Shown here: positions 1 to 8,262 of the stretch, one piece after another
How the letters are laid out: every line of letters starts with the position of its first letter
Numbering within the stretch: position 1 is the first letter of the stretch
Assembly: GCA_963803155.1 (NCBI GenBank)
Contig: CAWDMN010000046.1
Coordinates: 124,001 to 188,000 of the forward strand
DNA length: 64,000 bases
Direction: 5' to 3'
Source of the DNA: CAWDMN01 sp963803155
GTDB lineage: Bacteria > Acidobacteriota > Terriglobia > Versatilivoradales > Versatilivoraceae
Notes under the pieces: generated by a model
What the model was told of the DNA's origin: nothing
The model's database searches: none
Seen by the model: only the letters and a program-made list of their open reading frames with translations
Position numbers and translations under genes: made by a program

Positions 1-29
1 CACGATGCTGATGCCGCTCCTTTGCGATT

Positions 30-187
30 CAGTGACAAGTGACCAGTGACGCGCGACAAACAATGAGAGACGAGCGACAAGTAAATTCCATATTTTGTCA
101 GCCGTCTGCCATCTCCCATCTCCCGTCTGCCGTCTGCCCTCTGCCATCTCCCGTCTGCCCATTGCCGTCTGCTCCGTACTGCTCGTT
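30..187. repeat. Degenerate heptanucleotide repeat array, two arms
   Basis: A 7-bp period is visible. About seven purine-rich units (GTGACAA, GTGACCA, GTGACGC, GCGACAA and relatives) are followed by a non-repetitive spacer of about 21 bp. About a dozen pyrimidine-rich units then follow (CCGTCTG, CCATCTC, CCCTCTG and relatives). The second arm reads roughly as the complement of the first arm's style, so the whole could fold loosely. The array sits just beyond the recN stop. A similar two-arm array lies at 14458-14590. Confidence 0.75.
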
Positions 188-198
188 CCTCCACGCCC

Positions 199-1896
199 TC
201 ACTTCCCTGAATTTCTAATCATATCGGCAGCAAGCTTTAAAACATTTGCGGTGATTCGATCGCCACTGAGCATCCGAGCAATTTCCTGGATGCGGTCTGA
301 GCCTTCCAATCGGACGACTTCCGTCCGGGTTCGTCCTTTTTCGACCTTCTTGACAATAAAGTGATGACAATCGGCGTAGGAGGCAATCTGAGGAAGATGG
401 GTGACGCAGATAACCTGATTGTGTTTTGAAAGCCTTTTCAACTTCTGGCCGACTACATCAGCCGTCTGACCCCCAATGCCGCTGTCCACCTCATCAAAAA
501 CCAGGCATTTGTTGCGGGCATCGATGGTGGCTACCGACTTCAAGGCTAACATAATTCTGGAGATTTCGCCACCGGAGGCAATCTTCGCGAGTGGCTTTAA
601 ATCTTCGCCAGGATTGGGGCTCAGCAGAAATTCAATCTCCTCCGAACCTAGGGGGCCTCCGCCCAATTCCCGCGATATTTCATGGTCTTGAGACACGGGC
701 TGAAATTCGGTCTGGAAGCGAGTTTTTTCCATCGCCAACTGGGAAAGCTCCTTCTCCACATCTTTTTCCATTGTTTGAGCGGAGCCCCTCCGTTTTTCAC
801 TCAAAAGGGCCGCTGCTTTGCGGTAACGATCTGCCAACTTCTCCAACTCTTGGGTCAGCTCGGCCATGCTTTCGTCTCTAGCTTCGAGCCTGGTCAACTC
901 GGCTTTGCTTTTTTGATAAAATTCCAGAATTTCCCGGACCGATTTCCCATATTTTCGTTTGAGTCGTTCAATCTCGCCCAGCCTGCTTTCCACCGATTCC
1001 AGGCGAGCGGGATTGGCTTCGATATGACTAACATATTCCCGCAAAGAGAGCGCCACGTCCTCCAGCGCAATTTTGGCCGCCTGCAGCTGTGGGCAAAACT
1101 CAGCGGTGCGCCCATCCAAACGCTTGAGTTCCTCCAATTGCCGGACGGCCTGTTTCAGGCAGCGACTGGCGGAATTACCCCCATCGTACAAATCGGAATA
1201 GACCTGATTGGCCAGCTGAAAAATCTTGTCCGCATTTGCCAGGACTTTATGTTCCTCAGCCAAGAGAAGGTCTTCCTCCGCCCCTTTGAGCTGGGCTTTT
1301 TCGATTTCATTGATTTGAAAGGTCAGAAGATCCATCATTTGCAGCCGCTGCTGCTCATTCTTCCGCAAGGTCTGCAGACGATTCCATTTTTCATGGTACT
1401 CAGCCCAGGTTTCCCCCACCTGGCACCGCAGCGCTTCCACGCCGGAAAAAGTGTCCAGAAAAAAGAGCTGAGAAGACCCCTCATAGAGAGATTGTGATTC
1501 GTTTTGCCCGTGGACATCCGCCAAAAAAGGAGCGATCTCCCGCAAAAAAGAGACGGGAACCAGTTGGTTGTCGATAAATGCCCTGCTCTTCCCTTGGGAA
1601 GAGATCTCCCGCTTGATGATTAATTCCTCTGGATTGAATTCCAAGCCAGCGGCTAGGAATTGTGCCTCAAGCCGCTTGTCGGAGATTCCTTCGAAGAGCC
1701 CGGAAACCAGAGCCTTTTCGGCCCCCGTCCGGATCAACTCCGCAAAACCTTTGGCGCCGAGCAATAAACCCAGGGCGTCCACAATGATAGATTTCCCGGA
1801 TCCAGTCTCTCCAGTCAGGAGGATTAATCCCTTCGGAAATTCGATTTCCAGACGGTCAATGAGGGCGAATTGATTAATCTCAAGGAATTTCAGCAT
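199..1896 (-). CDS. recN: DNA repair protein RecN
   Basis: RecN is an SMC-like ATPase that acts early in recombinational repair of double-strand breaks in the cytoplasm. The N-terminal head carries a Walker A motif GETGSGKS at about residues 29-36 of the chosen start. A long charged coiled coil follows in the middle. The C-terminal head has the Walker B/signature region LVFDEVDSGIGG and the conserved VTHLPQIA segment. The length of about 565 residues matches the family. The ATG at 1896 is chosen over the upstream GTG-type start because the family normally begins MLxxLxIxNFAL, and this protein reads MLKFLEINQFAL. The gene stands alone. Heptad repeats lie immediately 3' of it. Confidence 0.96.
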   Translation of the reverse strand: MLKFLEINQFALIDRLEIEFPKGLILLTGETGSGKSIIVDALGLLLGAKGFAELIRTGAEKALVSGLFEGISDKRLEAQFLAAGLEFNPEELIIKREISSQGKSRAFIDNQLVPVSFLREIAPFLADVHGQNESQSLYEGSSQLFFLDTFSGVEALRCQVGETWAEYHEKWNRLQTLRKNEQQRLQMMDLLTFQINEIEKAQLKGAEEDLLLAEEHKVLANADKIFQLANQVYSDLYDGGNSASRCLKQAVRQLEELKRLDGRTAEFCPQLQAAKIALEDVALSLREYVSHIEANPARLESVESRLGEIERLKRKYGKSVREILEFYQKSKAELTRLEARDESMAELTQELEKLADRYRKAAALLSEKRRGSAQTMEKDVEKELSQLAMEKTRFQTEFQPVSQDHEISRELGGGPLGSEEIEFLLSPNPGEDLKPLAKIASGGEISRIMLALKSVATIDARNKCLVFDEVDSGIGGQTADVVGQKLKRLSKHNQVICVTHLPQIASYADCHHFIVKKVEKGRTRTEVVRLEGSDRIQEIARMLSGDRITANVLKLAADMIRNSGK

Positions 1897-1911
1897 TGAT
1901 CCCACCGTCAC

Positions 1912-2320
1912 CAGAAGTCCCAGATTCCGCCAGGCAAGTTGAGTTTAGCATAATTTAACGTGCAGGTGAGGTGTAAGCAATATGCTTTTTTACATCATCT
2001 GAACCCGGAAGATGGAATCCTGCTTGACGGATCTGTGGGGTGATCCAATAATGATGATCGGACATGCGGATCTGTAATGCAAATTTTCATCTATTGCACG
2101 GATTTTATGTATTGAACTTCCCCTGGAATTGAAAAGACGCGCGAGTTTTCATAATCCAACCTTATGAATTGGTGTGATGGAGGCCGAGTACCCCGCCTGG
2201 GTTTGCTAAACTAGCTGTAGCGGCCTGAGGGCAGGCTGCCTCCATTCGCCCATTTTCATCCTCTTGCCGCGCCAACCGAGCTGACAAGAGTGATATCTCG
2301 GAGAAGGAACGTCTGAAATC
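1912..2320. other. Intergenic region with a dispersed repeat copy
   Basis: There is no gene here, although this is the divergent upstream region of recN and the deaminase gene. At about 2192-2290 lies a composite repeat. Its first part is CGGCCTGAGGGCAGGC followed by GCCTCCAT, and its second is TTTTCATCCTCTTG followed by an imperfect palindrome. The same composite occurs in opposite orientation at 17363-17470. Confidence 0.7.
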
Positions 2321-2902
2321 ATGGACACCTCGTCTCATTCCCCCATGGTCAGCATTCAATTGCCGGAGTGTATTCATAAATTTGTCGATTGGGATTGCCT
2401 CTATTCAGGCAATGAAGATCGGATGAGGTTGGCCATCGCCCTCTCTCGCGAGAATGTCATGCGGAAAACCGGAGGCCCATTCGGCGCCGCTGTTTTTGAG
2501 CGGGAGAGCGGACGGCTGATCAGCGTCGGAGTCAACAGTGTGGTGCGGCTTGGCAATTCCACTCTGCATGCCGAAATGGTCGCCTTCATGATGGCGCAGG
2601 CACGATTGGGCCGGTTTTCCTTATCGGCGGCTGATTCATGTCCTTACGAACTGGTCACTTCTTGTGAACCTTGTTCGATGTGTCTGGGCGCTATCCTCTG
2701 GAGCGGAGTCACGCGGGTGATTTGCGGCGCGGCAAGAGAAGATGCCACGCAATTGGGTTTCGAAGAAGGGCCCGTATTCCCCGAATCTTACCGTTATTTG
2801 GAGCAACGCGGCATTGTGTTTGTTTTGCGGGTGTTGCGCACGGAAGCCCGCGAAGTTCTGGAATTGTACCGCCAAACCAAAGGACCGATTTATAACTCCT
2901 GA
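2321..2902 (+). CDS. Nucleoside deaminase, guanine deaminase/TadA-like
   Basis: This is a cytidine-deaminase-fold enzyme of 193 residues that hydrolytically deaminates a purine base or nucleoside. The zinc-binding and catalytic motifs are complete: HAE at residues 83-85 (His ligand and general acid Glu) and PCSMC at 117-121 (two Cys ligands). The GGPFGAAVF segment near residue 51 is typical of guanine deaminases and related nucleoside deaminases. The N-terminal extension and the C-terminal part (EEGPVFPESYRYLEQRG) point away from tRNA-specific TadA, but the substrate cannot be fixed from sequence. The start is supported by GGAGAAGGA upstream. It has no co-directional partner before the tol genes 400 bp further on. 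Confidence 0.88.
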   Translation: MDTSSHSPMVSIQLPECIHKFVDWDCLYSGNEDRMRLAIALSRENVMRKTGGPFGAAVFERESGRLISVGVNSVVRLGNSTLHAEMVAFMMAQARLGRFSLSAADSCPYELVTSCEPCSMCLGAILWSGVTRVICGAAREDATQLGFEEGPVFPESYRYLEQRGIVFVLRVLRTEAREVLELYRQTKGPIYNS

Positions 2903-3317
2903 ATTAAGTCCATTCATCACCTCCCCATCGAGTTATTTTCCCGCAAAGGGGGAGCAGTTTGGATGGAGGCGCTGTGCCCTCACGGCCCCAAGCGTTGAGC
3001 GGGATGAGGGGATCCCGCCTTCAACAAACAAGTTTTGCGTGGTAGCGAGGCTAAAGCCAGCAGCGCTTTGAATATTGAAATGGTGATGCATGGGAATGGG
3101 GTCCAAATGCCGAACCGGACCACTTGCCGCAAAGTCGCTCGAGCGGCGCTGCGCTTTGATTTCCTGGCATTTTATTCACAAAAAAATGCGCCCGCATTGT
3201 CCGCGCGGATTGACGCATCAAAAGGGAATGTGATAGTTTGAAGGTCTGGTTTGACGTGGGTGGACCTGCATGTGGGCCAAGCAAACAAGCTTACCGGGCT
3301 GGAGGTAAAAAAATAAA
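2903..3317. other. Intergenic region with dispersed repeat copy
   Basis: There is no gene here. Positions 2961-3056 hold a repeat (GGATGGAGGCGC, then GTGCCCTCA, then GCGGGATGA and ATCCCGCC). It is present again, inverted, at about 22309-22404 downstream of the threonine aldolase. The remainder up to the tolQ ribosome site shows nothing recognisable. No promoter could be called with confidence. Confidence 0.65.
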
Positions 3318-4016
3318 TTGAACTGGCAATCTCCTTTGTTCTTGTTGGCCCAAGGGACCGAAATAGATCTCTTGAAACTCATCTGGATGTCAAGTCCCCT
3401 GGCCAAAGCAGTCCTGCTGATACTGCTATTGTTTTCCGTTTATTCCTGGGCCATCATTTTCCGGAAATATTTTGGATTGCGCAAAATCCGAAAAGACACT
3501 GTCATTTTTGTCCGGATTTTCCGCAAGAGCAGGCGGTTTTCGGAAATCAGCACCGCTTGCGAGTCCCTGCGCAATACTCCCATGGTTGAAGTTTTTTTGG
3601 CCGGCTTCGAGGAATTGGAGACCCAGCTGACAGACACCAAGTCGCCTTCGCTAAAGACTATCAATGTCATTCAAAGGGCCCTGCAACGAGCGTCATCGGT
3701 GGAAGTCACAAAACTGGAGCGGCATTTGAGCTGGCTGGCCACTACCGCCACGGTGGCTCCATTTATAGGACTCTTCGGCACCGTCTTGGGGATCATTGCG
3801 GCGTTTACCGGGCTGGGAACCGAAGGAACAGCCACCATTCGGGCGGTTGCGCCGGGAATTGCCGAATCGTTGATAGCCACGGCCGCCGGCTTATTTGCCG
3901 CCATCCCCGCCGTGGTGGCTTTTAATTTTTTTGTTCACCAGGTAAAGGAGTTTGCCTCCGGCTTGGACGACTTTGCCTTGGAGTTTTTGAATCTCATGGA
4001 GCGGACTTTTTCCTAA
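3318..4016 (+). CDS. tolQ: TolQ/ExbB-family proton channel subunit
   Basis: This is an inner-membrane subunit of the Tol-Pal (or TonB) energy-transducing complex; with TolR it uses proton flow to energise the outer membrane. The 232 residues show an N-terminal membrane segment near 30-50 and a cytoplasmic loop. Two C-terminal membrane segments follow, with the family signature (ATTATVAPFIGLFGTVLGII, then ESLIATAAGLFAAIPAVVAFN). The start is TTG at 3318 with GGAGGT about 11 nt upstream. It is the first gene of tolQ-tolR-tolA-tolB-pal. That neighbourhood favours TolQ over ExbB. Start choice is moderately sure, function very sure. Confidence 0.93.
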   Translation: MNWQSPLFLLAQGTEIDLLKLIWMSSPLAKAVLLILLLFSVYSWAIIFRKYFGLRKIRKDTVIFVRIFRKSRRFSEISTACESLRNTPMVEVFLAGFEELETQLTDTKSPSLKTINVIQRALQRASSVEVTKLERHLSWLATTATVAPFIGLFGTVLGIIAAFTGLGTEGTATIRAVAPGIAESLIATAAGLFAAIPAVVAFNFFVHQVKEFASGLDDFALEFLNLMERTFS

Positions 4017-4111
4017 AGCGGCTGTGCCAACCCTTGGCCTTTAGACGACGTTTGGCATAAGCAAACAATAAAAAATCTGACATCCAGCAACTGGCGCCTG
4101 GCACTAAAAAA

Positions 4112-4531
4112 ATGGCTTTCACGAATCATAACGGAAAAACTCAATCTTCGCTGGCCGAAATTAATGTCGTTCCCTTGGTAGATGTGGTGCTCGTCTTGCT
4201 CATTATCTTTATGCTCACGGCCCCCATCATTCAATCCGGAATTGAAATCAACGTTCCCAAGACGAGAACCGTGAAATCGCTGACGCAGGAGCGAATCGTC
4301 ATTCAAATAACCCGGGATCAGATGCTTTATATCAACGACACTACGATCAACATCAACGAGCTGGAAGTCCGGTTGCGGGAAAAGGTGAAATCTCCCACGC
4401 AGGGAGTTTACCTGCGCGCCGATGAAGAAGTCCCCTTCGGGGCGATTGCGCGGGTGATGGATCGGGCCAAACAGTCTGGCGTCGAGAACATCAGCATTGT
4501 GACTCAGCCTTTGCACACGGAAAAGAAATAA
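4112..4531 (+). CDS. tolR: TolR/ExbD-family biopolymer transport protein
   Basis: This is the second energising subunit, 139 residues: a short cytoplasmic N-terminus, a single membrane helix at about 21-42 and a periplasmic domain. The conserved proton-handling Asp is D24 in the segment VVPLVDVVLVLL. The periplasmic part ends with a typical ExbD/TolR fold (GVYLRADEEVPFGAIARVMD). It lies 95 bp behind tolQ and 180 bp ahead of the tolA-like gene on the same strand. No clear Shine-Dalgarno sequence precedes the ATG. Confidence 0.93.
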   Translation: MAFTNHNGKTQSSLAEINVVPLVDVVLVLLIIFMLTAPIIQSGIEINVPKTRTVKSLTQERIVIQITRDQMLYINDTTININELEVRLREKVKSPTQGVYLRADEEVPFGAIARVMDRAKQSGVENISIVTQPLHTEKK

Positions 4532-4713
4532 TTCGGACTAGCCGGGGCCCTTTGAGCATGGCGGCCTGGAGAGACGGCAAGCGAAAGACGGAAGGACAAA
4601 ATGAGGGTATTTCCAGCTCAACCCCTCTGCCGTCTCCGAGGGGTATCACGGGCAACAGAAGTCTTGATGTGACGAAACTCTTTTCGGGGCTCAATTTATA
4701 AGTTTTCGACAAA

Positions 4714-5522
4714 ATGCAATCTCATCGACTTGCTATATATGACGTTCAAGGAGAAAAGCTGGGGCGTTTTGTCTTTTATTCCCTGCTCACGCATGCTCTT
4801 GTTCTGTCAGGTTTTTTTGTGTTGCCGACGGTTCTACGCGGCAAACAACTGCTCTGGGGAGATCCAGGAGCGGGTGGTGGCGGCGTAATTTCCGTGGGGA
4901 TTGTCAGTTCCTTGACTGGCTTGAGTCTGCCGAAACCTGCCATTACCACGGACAACACGGTTGCCACCGATTCCAAGGGGTTGGGCAAAACAGAGGTTGC
5001 CAAAAAAGAAACCGCTCCTCCTCCCGAGCCTCCCGATCCGAGGGCGTATGAAATCGAGCACAAGAAAGCCAAGCCGGAAGCTCCCAAGCCCGTGCGGGTC
5101 TCGCGCCGCCCCGAAGACATGGTTCGGAACCAACCCTCTCCCGTGATTCCCTTCGGCGAGGGTGGAGCCCCCAATTTTACTTATGGACAATTCTCCACGG
5201 GAGCCGGAGTCGGCGGCTTTGGATTGGGTGATGGGGTTTTCGGGGAACGGTATGGCTGGTATGTCCGGCAAATTCGGGACACCGTGAGCAGCAACTGGCA
5301 GCGTTCCATGATAGACCCAATGATCCGCTCGGCCCCACGCGTCGACGTGCAGTTTGAAATTTTGCGCGATGGCAGCGTGGGGGGAGCTCGGTCAAACAAT
5401 CCAGCGGCATCCCCTCGCTGGACCGATCCGCCTTGCGGGCCATTGCGGCCTCGCACTTTCCTCCACTGCCTGGAGGAGAAACCCGCCTGGTGGTGGAATT
5501 CTGGTTTGAATATTCGAGGTAG
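4714..5522 (+). CDS. tolA: TolA/TonB-like periplasm-spanning protein, frameshifted near the C-terminus
   Basis: The protein has an N-terminal membrane anchor (about residues 22-38), a Gly-rich stretch, a Pro/Lys/Glu-rich rod and a C-terminal TonB/TolA domain beginning near YGWYVRQIRDTVSSNW. As written, the frame leaves the family after DGSVGG at a run of six G (5379-5384) and runs to an unrelated tail ending at 5535. In the neighbouring frame the expected ending follows directly (SVKQSSGIPSLDRSALRAIA, then FPPLPGGETRLVVEFWFEYS) and stops at 5520-5522, ten bases before tolB. One more G in the run would restore it. Either a base is missing from the assembly or the gene is recently broken. The TolA role comes from its position between tolR and tolB. 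Confidence 0.85.
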
Positions 5523-5531
5523 GCGATATCA

Positions 5532-6871
5532 ATGAAAATGCTGATTCGATGGTTGGTGATGGGAGCAATGCTAGGCTCCCCCCTCGGAGTTTTGAGAACT
5601 TGTTTTTCTCAGGAGCCGCAAGTTAGGATTCGCCTGGTGGGCGGGGGACAGGCGGCCCGGCTGGCCATAGCGGATTTCGCCACGGCGGGAAGCGACCCCA
5701 AACTGCGGGATCTCAGCAAATTGTTCAATAACGTCCTGTGGAACGACATGCTGCTCGCTGGTATTTTTGACTTGGTTCCCAAAAGCTTCTATCCCATGCA
5801 GCTTCCCTCCCAACCCTCGGAGGTGGCTTTTGAAGCCTGGACAAATCCTGAGCTTCGGGTGCAAGATCTAGCTTATGGAAACAATTCAATCCAAGGCGCC
5901 CAATTTGTCGCGGAATGCCGTCTGGTGGATATTGGAACCAAGGAGCAAATTATTGGATTGAGGTATCGCGGAGAGCCGGATGAACCGGGCATCCGTTCCA
6001 TGGCCCATAAATTCGCCGATGAGATCGTACTTCGCATCGGTGGAGGGCGCGGAATCGCTCAAACAAAAGTTGTTTTTGTTTCGGACCGGACAGGAACTAA
6101 GGAAATCTGGTTCATGGATTACGATGGATATGGCCAGCGGGCCCTCACGACCAACAAGTCGATCAATTTGACGCCCCGCTGGGCTTCAGATAATTCAAAA
6201 ATTGCTTACACCAGCTACCGGCGGGGCGGGCGTCCCGACCTGTTTATCCAGTCGATTTTGGACAACCGAATATTGAGTTTTCCCTCTTATCCCGGAACGA
6301 CCACTACGCCTGCCTGGGCGCCGGATGGAGAACGGATAGCTTTTGCTTCCAGCCAAACCAGTGACATGGAAATTTATGTGTCCGATCTGCGTGGACGCAA
6401 TTTAAAACGTCTCACCACCAGCCGGGGAGTGGACATCTCTCCGGTGTGGAACCCGAAATCGGGCCATGAAATTGCCTTTGTTTCTGACCGTAGCGGGTCC
6501 GCGCAAATTTACACCATGGACGACGAAGGGGCAAATGTGCGCCGTATAATTACTGAAGGGGGGAAGCCGCGGAACCTTCCTGGAGCCCCGATGGGGGCTG
6601 GCTTGCCTTCCAATGGCGCAAGAGTCTCACGGGATACTTTGATGTTTATGTCGTGGAAGTAGCCACAGGCAAAACTTTTCAGCTGACTAAAGATGGCAAC
6701 CGGAATGAGCACCCGGTTTGGGCTCCTGATGGACGCCATATTGCTTTTGTTTCTGATCGAAACGGAAGCCGGCAGATTTTCCTGATGCTGGCTGATGGGA
6801 CAAACCAGCGGCAAATCACCACTGCAGGCCGCAACACGTCTCCGGCTTGGTCAAATTTTAGTATGCCTTGA
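5532..6871 (+). CDS. tolB: TolB beta-propeller protein, interrupted by one frameshift
   Basis: TolB is the periplasmic partner of Pal and TolA. A signal peptide (about residues 1-27) precedes the N-terminal alpha/beta domain (LAIADFATAG to VLRIGGG). A propeller of PD40 repeats follows (FVSDRTGTKEIWFMDYDG, PAWAPDGERIAFASSQ, FVSDRSGSAQIYTMD). The reading frame breaks at a run of six G at 6558-6563. Reading one frame over gives the continuation EPSWSPDGGWLAFQWRKS and then YFDVYVVEVATGK, up to the stop at 6871, with the last two blades intact. As with the gene before it, one extra G would restore the frame. Without it, about 90 residues of the propeller are lost at 6662. Confidence 0.88.
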
Positions 6872-6892
6872 TTATTTTTATTTGTTTTTTAT

Positions 6893-6921
6893 TTGAGCAA
6901 ATGGCGATCTTTCGATACACT
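6893..6921 (+). promoter_or_regulatory. Candidate sigma-70 promoter of pal
   Basis: A TTGAGC box at 6893-6898 and a TACACT box at 6916-6921 are separated by 17 bp, in AT-rich DNA between the tolB stop and pal. Spacing is ideal and each box matches the consensus in four of six bases. It would allow pal to be made independently of the upstream tol genes. Confidence 0.45.
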
Positions 6922-6998
6922 ATTGAGGAAAATGCACTAGTAACGCAAGTTTTCAGCTTGCCTGTTCGATAACAATTAAATCCATGGAGGAGGAAGGA

Positions 6999-7760
6999 AT
7001 GATCAGTAAGAAAACCTTGAAGACAGTGATGTTGGTCATGGTTTTGTTGTTATTGGCCCTGGCCGGAGGTTGTAAGAAGAAAGTTGCCGCCCCGCCGCCA
7101 CCGCCGCCACCACCACCACCACCAGCAGCAGCTCCCACGGTGACCCTCAATGCCAGCCCGACGACTATTGAAAAAGGGCAGTGTGCCACGTTGACGTGGA
7201 GTTCCACTAATACCACAACGGTAAGTCTCAATCAGGGAATTGGCGATGTGGCCACTAGCGGCTCGCGTCAAGTTTGCCCGAGCGAGTCCACCACGTACAC
7301 CATCAATGTGAAGGGTGAAGGTGGAACGGCCTCTGCCACCACCCGCATCACCGTCAATGTGCCACCGCCGCCACCGCCGCCGCCACCACCACCATCAGGG
7401 CCGTCGGTTGAGGAACTTTTCTCTCAAAGCATCAAGGACATTTATTACGATTATGACAAGTCCGACATCCGGGATGATGCCAAATCGATTTTGAACAATT
7501 CCGCTGATTTCTTGAAACAGAACAGCGGCGTCAAGTTCAATATCGAGGGCCATTGCGACGAACGGGGAAGCGAAGAGTATAACTTGGGTTTGGGCGATCG
7601 TCGCGCCAATTCCGCCAAGACTTATTTGGTGAATCTGGGAATCGCCGCCGACCGGATGAACACGGTCAGTTATGGCAAAGAAAAACCCGTCTGCACGGAA
7701 AAAAGCGAGGAATGCTGGCAGAAGAACCGCCGTGCTCATTTTGTAATGACCAGCAAGTAA
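6999..7760 (+). CDS. pal: Peptidoglycan-associated lipoprotein Pal with an Ig-like insert
   Basis: This outer-membrane lipoprotein binds peptidoglycan and TolB. A lipoprotein signal ends at the Cys in ALAGGC (residue about 25 of the chosen start). A poly-Pro linker, an Ig-like beta domain (TVTLNASPTTIEKGQCATLTW onward, with two Cys) and a second poly-Pro linker follow. The OmpA-like domain is last (YYDYDKSDIRDDAK, NIEGHCDERGSEEYN, GLGDRRA), with the residues expected for diaminopimelate binding. The Ig-like domain is not part of the enterobacterial Pal. The ATG at 6999 is preferred over the one at 6984 because it has GGAGGAAGGA directly ahead. A strong terminator follows. Confidence 0.93.
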   Translation: MISKKTLKTVMLVMVLLLLALAGGCKKKVAAPPPPPPPPPPPAAAPTVTLNASPTTIEKGQCATLTWSSTNTTTVSLNQGIGDVATSGSRQVCPSESTTYTINVKGEGGTASATTRITVNVPPPPPPPPPPPSGPSVEELFSQSIKDIYYDYDKSDIRDDAKSILNNSADFLKQNSGVKFNIEGHCDERGSEEYNLGLGDRRANSAKTYLVNLGIAADRMNTVSYGKEKPVCTEKSEECWQKNRRAHFVMTSK

Positions 7761-7784
7761 TCCATGCTTGTTTGAGTCGCGGCA

Positions 7785-7840
7785 ACAAAACAACCCTGTG
7801 TGTCAAATACACAGGGTTGTTTTGTTTTGGGGCCTTTTTT
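7785..7840 (+). terminator. Strong intrinsic terminator after pal
   Basis: A perfect 17-bp stem (ACAAAACAACCCTGTGT at 7785-7801 against 7809-7825) encloses a 7-nt loop. A T-rich tract follows, including seven T at about 7835. It lies 25 bases after the pal stop. It should end the tol-pal transcript before cpoB. Confidence 0.9.
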
Positions 7841-7882
7841 TGCCCAAACGGCATAATGCGGTGGCGCCCGTTTGCGGGCACT

Positions 7883-7941
7883 GGGGGATGTCAGGCATGC
7901 CGACGAGACATCCCCCTGGCGTCCGTCAGCTGACGGACGCC
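7883..7941. repeat. Two consecutive hairpins in the pal-cpoB gap
   Basis: GGGGGATGTC at 7883-7892 pairs with GACATCCCCC at 7907-7916. Directly after comes a perfect 24-bp palindrome at 7918-7941 (half-site GGCGTCCGTCAG). A G-rich/C-rich short hairpin follows near 7945-7962. No T-run follows, so their role is unclear: a REP-like element or extra terminator support. Confidence 0.65.
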
Positions 7942-7998
7942 ATCCCCCTTCAAAGGGGGAATAAATTCTCATCCTCTCCTAAGAAAACCCCGGTGCCG

Positions 7999-8045
7999 CA
8001 GACCTCACAGGTCTCCAAGGCCTGTGAGGTCTGGAGATTTTTTTC
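7999..8045 (+). terminator. Second terminator-like hairpin
   Basis: CAGACCTCACAGG at 7999-8011 pairs perfectly with 8021-8033 around a 9-nt loop, followed after four bases by TTTTTTT. The T-run then runs into a dispersed repeat copy (TTTTCATC module), so the hairpin may be part of that element. Confidence 0.65.
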
Positions 8046-8262
8046 ATCTTGTTGTGCCAATCCCACTGACATGGGAGCTCCCTAGAAAATCCCAGCCAGG
8101 CAATGGTGGAGCGGGCACGAGTGACCGCCGTCACCGGTGCACTCTGGCTCGGCAGGCGCGGCTGGCCAGACGACGCGCGACGAGTGACTTTGTCACACTC
8201 GCGCGTCCCACCCTGTTGTCCATTTTCATCCATTTGTCGTGCCAGCCACGCTGGCAGGCGGG
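8038..8262. repeat. Dispersed repeat, two modules in one place
   Basis: The segment from CCTAGAAAAT (8081) through GGTGGAGCGGGCAC, GGCTGGC and CGCGCGTCCCACC to TTTTCATCC and GTGCCAGCCACGCTGGCA is shared in the same order with 38959-39098. A second copy of the terminal TTTTCATC...TGTGCCA module sits at 8038-8078. No open frame is shared between the copies, so this is non-coding repeat DNA. Confidence 0.75.

Noticed and set aside
30..187. CRISPR array
   Set aside because: Units are 7 bp without regular unique spacers, and no cas genes are near; tandem heptads explain it.
5379..5384. Programmed ribosomal frameshift in the tolA-like gene
   Set aside because: No stimulatory pseudoknot or slippery heptamer of known type was seen, and the same one-G loss recurs in unrelated genes; a sequencing or mutational cause is simpler.
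7095..7400. CCG/CCA repeats inside pal
   Set aside because: They simply encode the two poly-proline linkers of Pal, so they are coding, not a separate repeat element.
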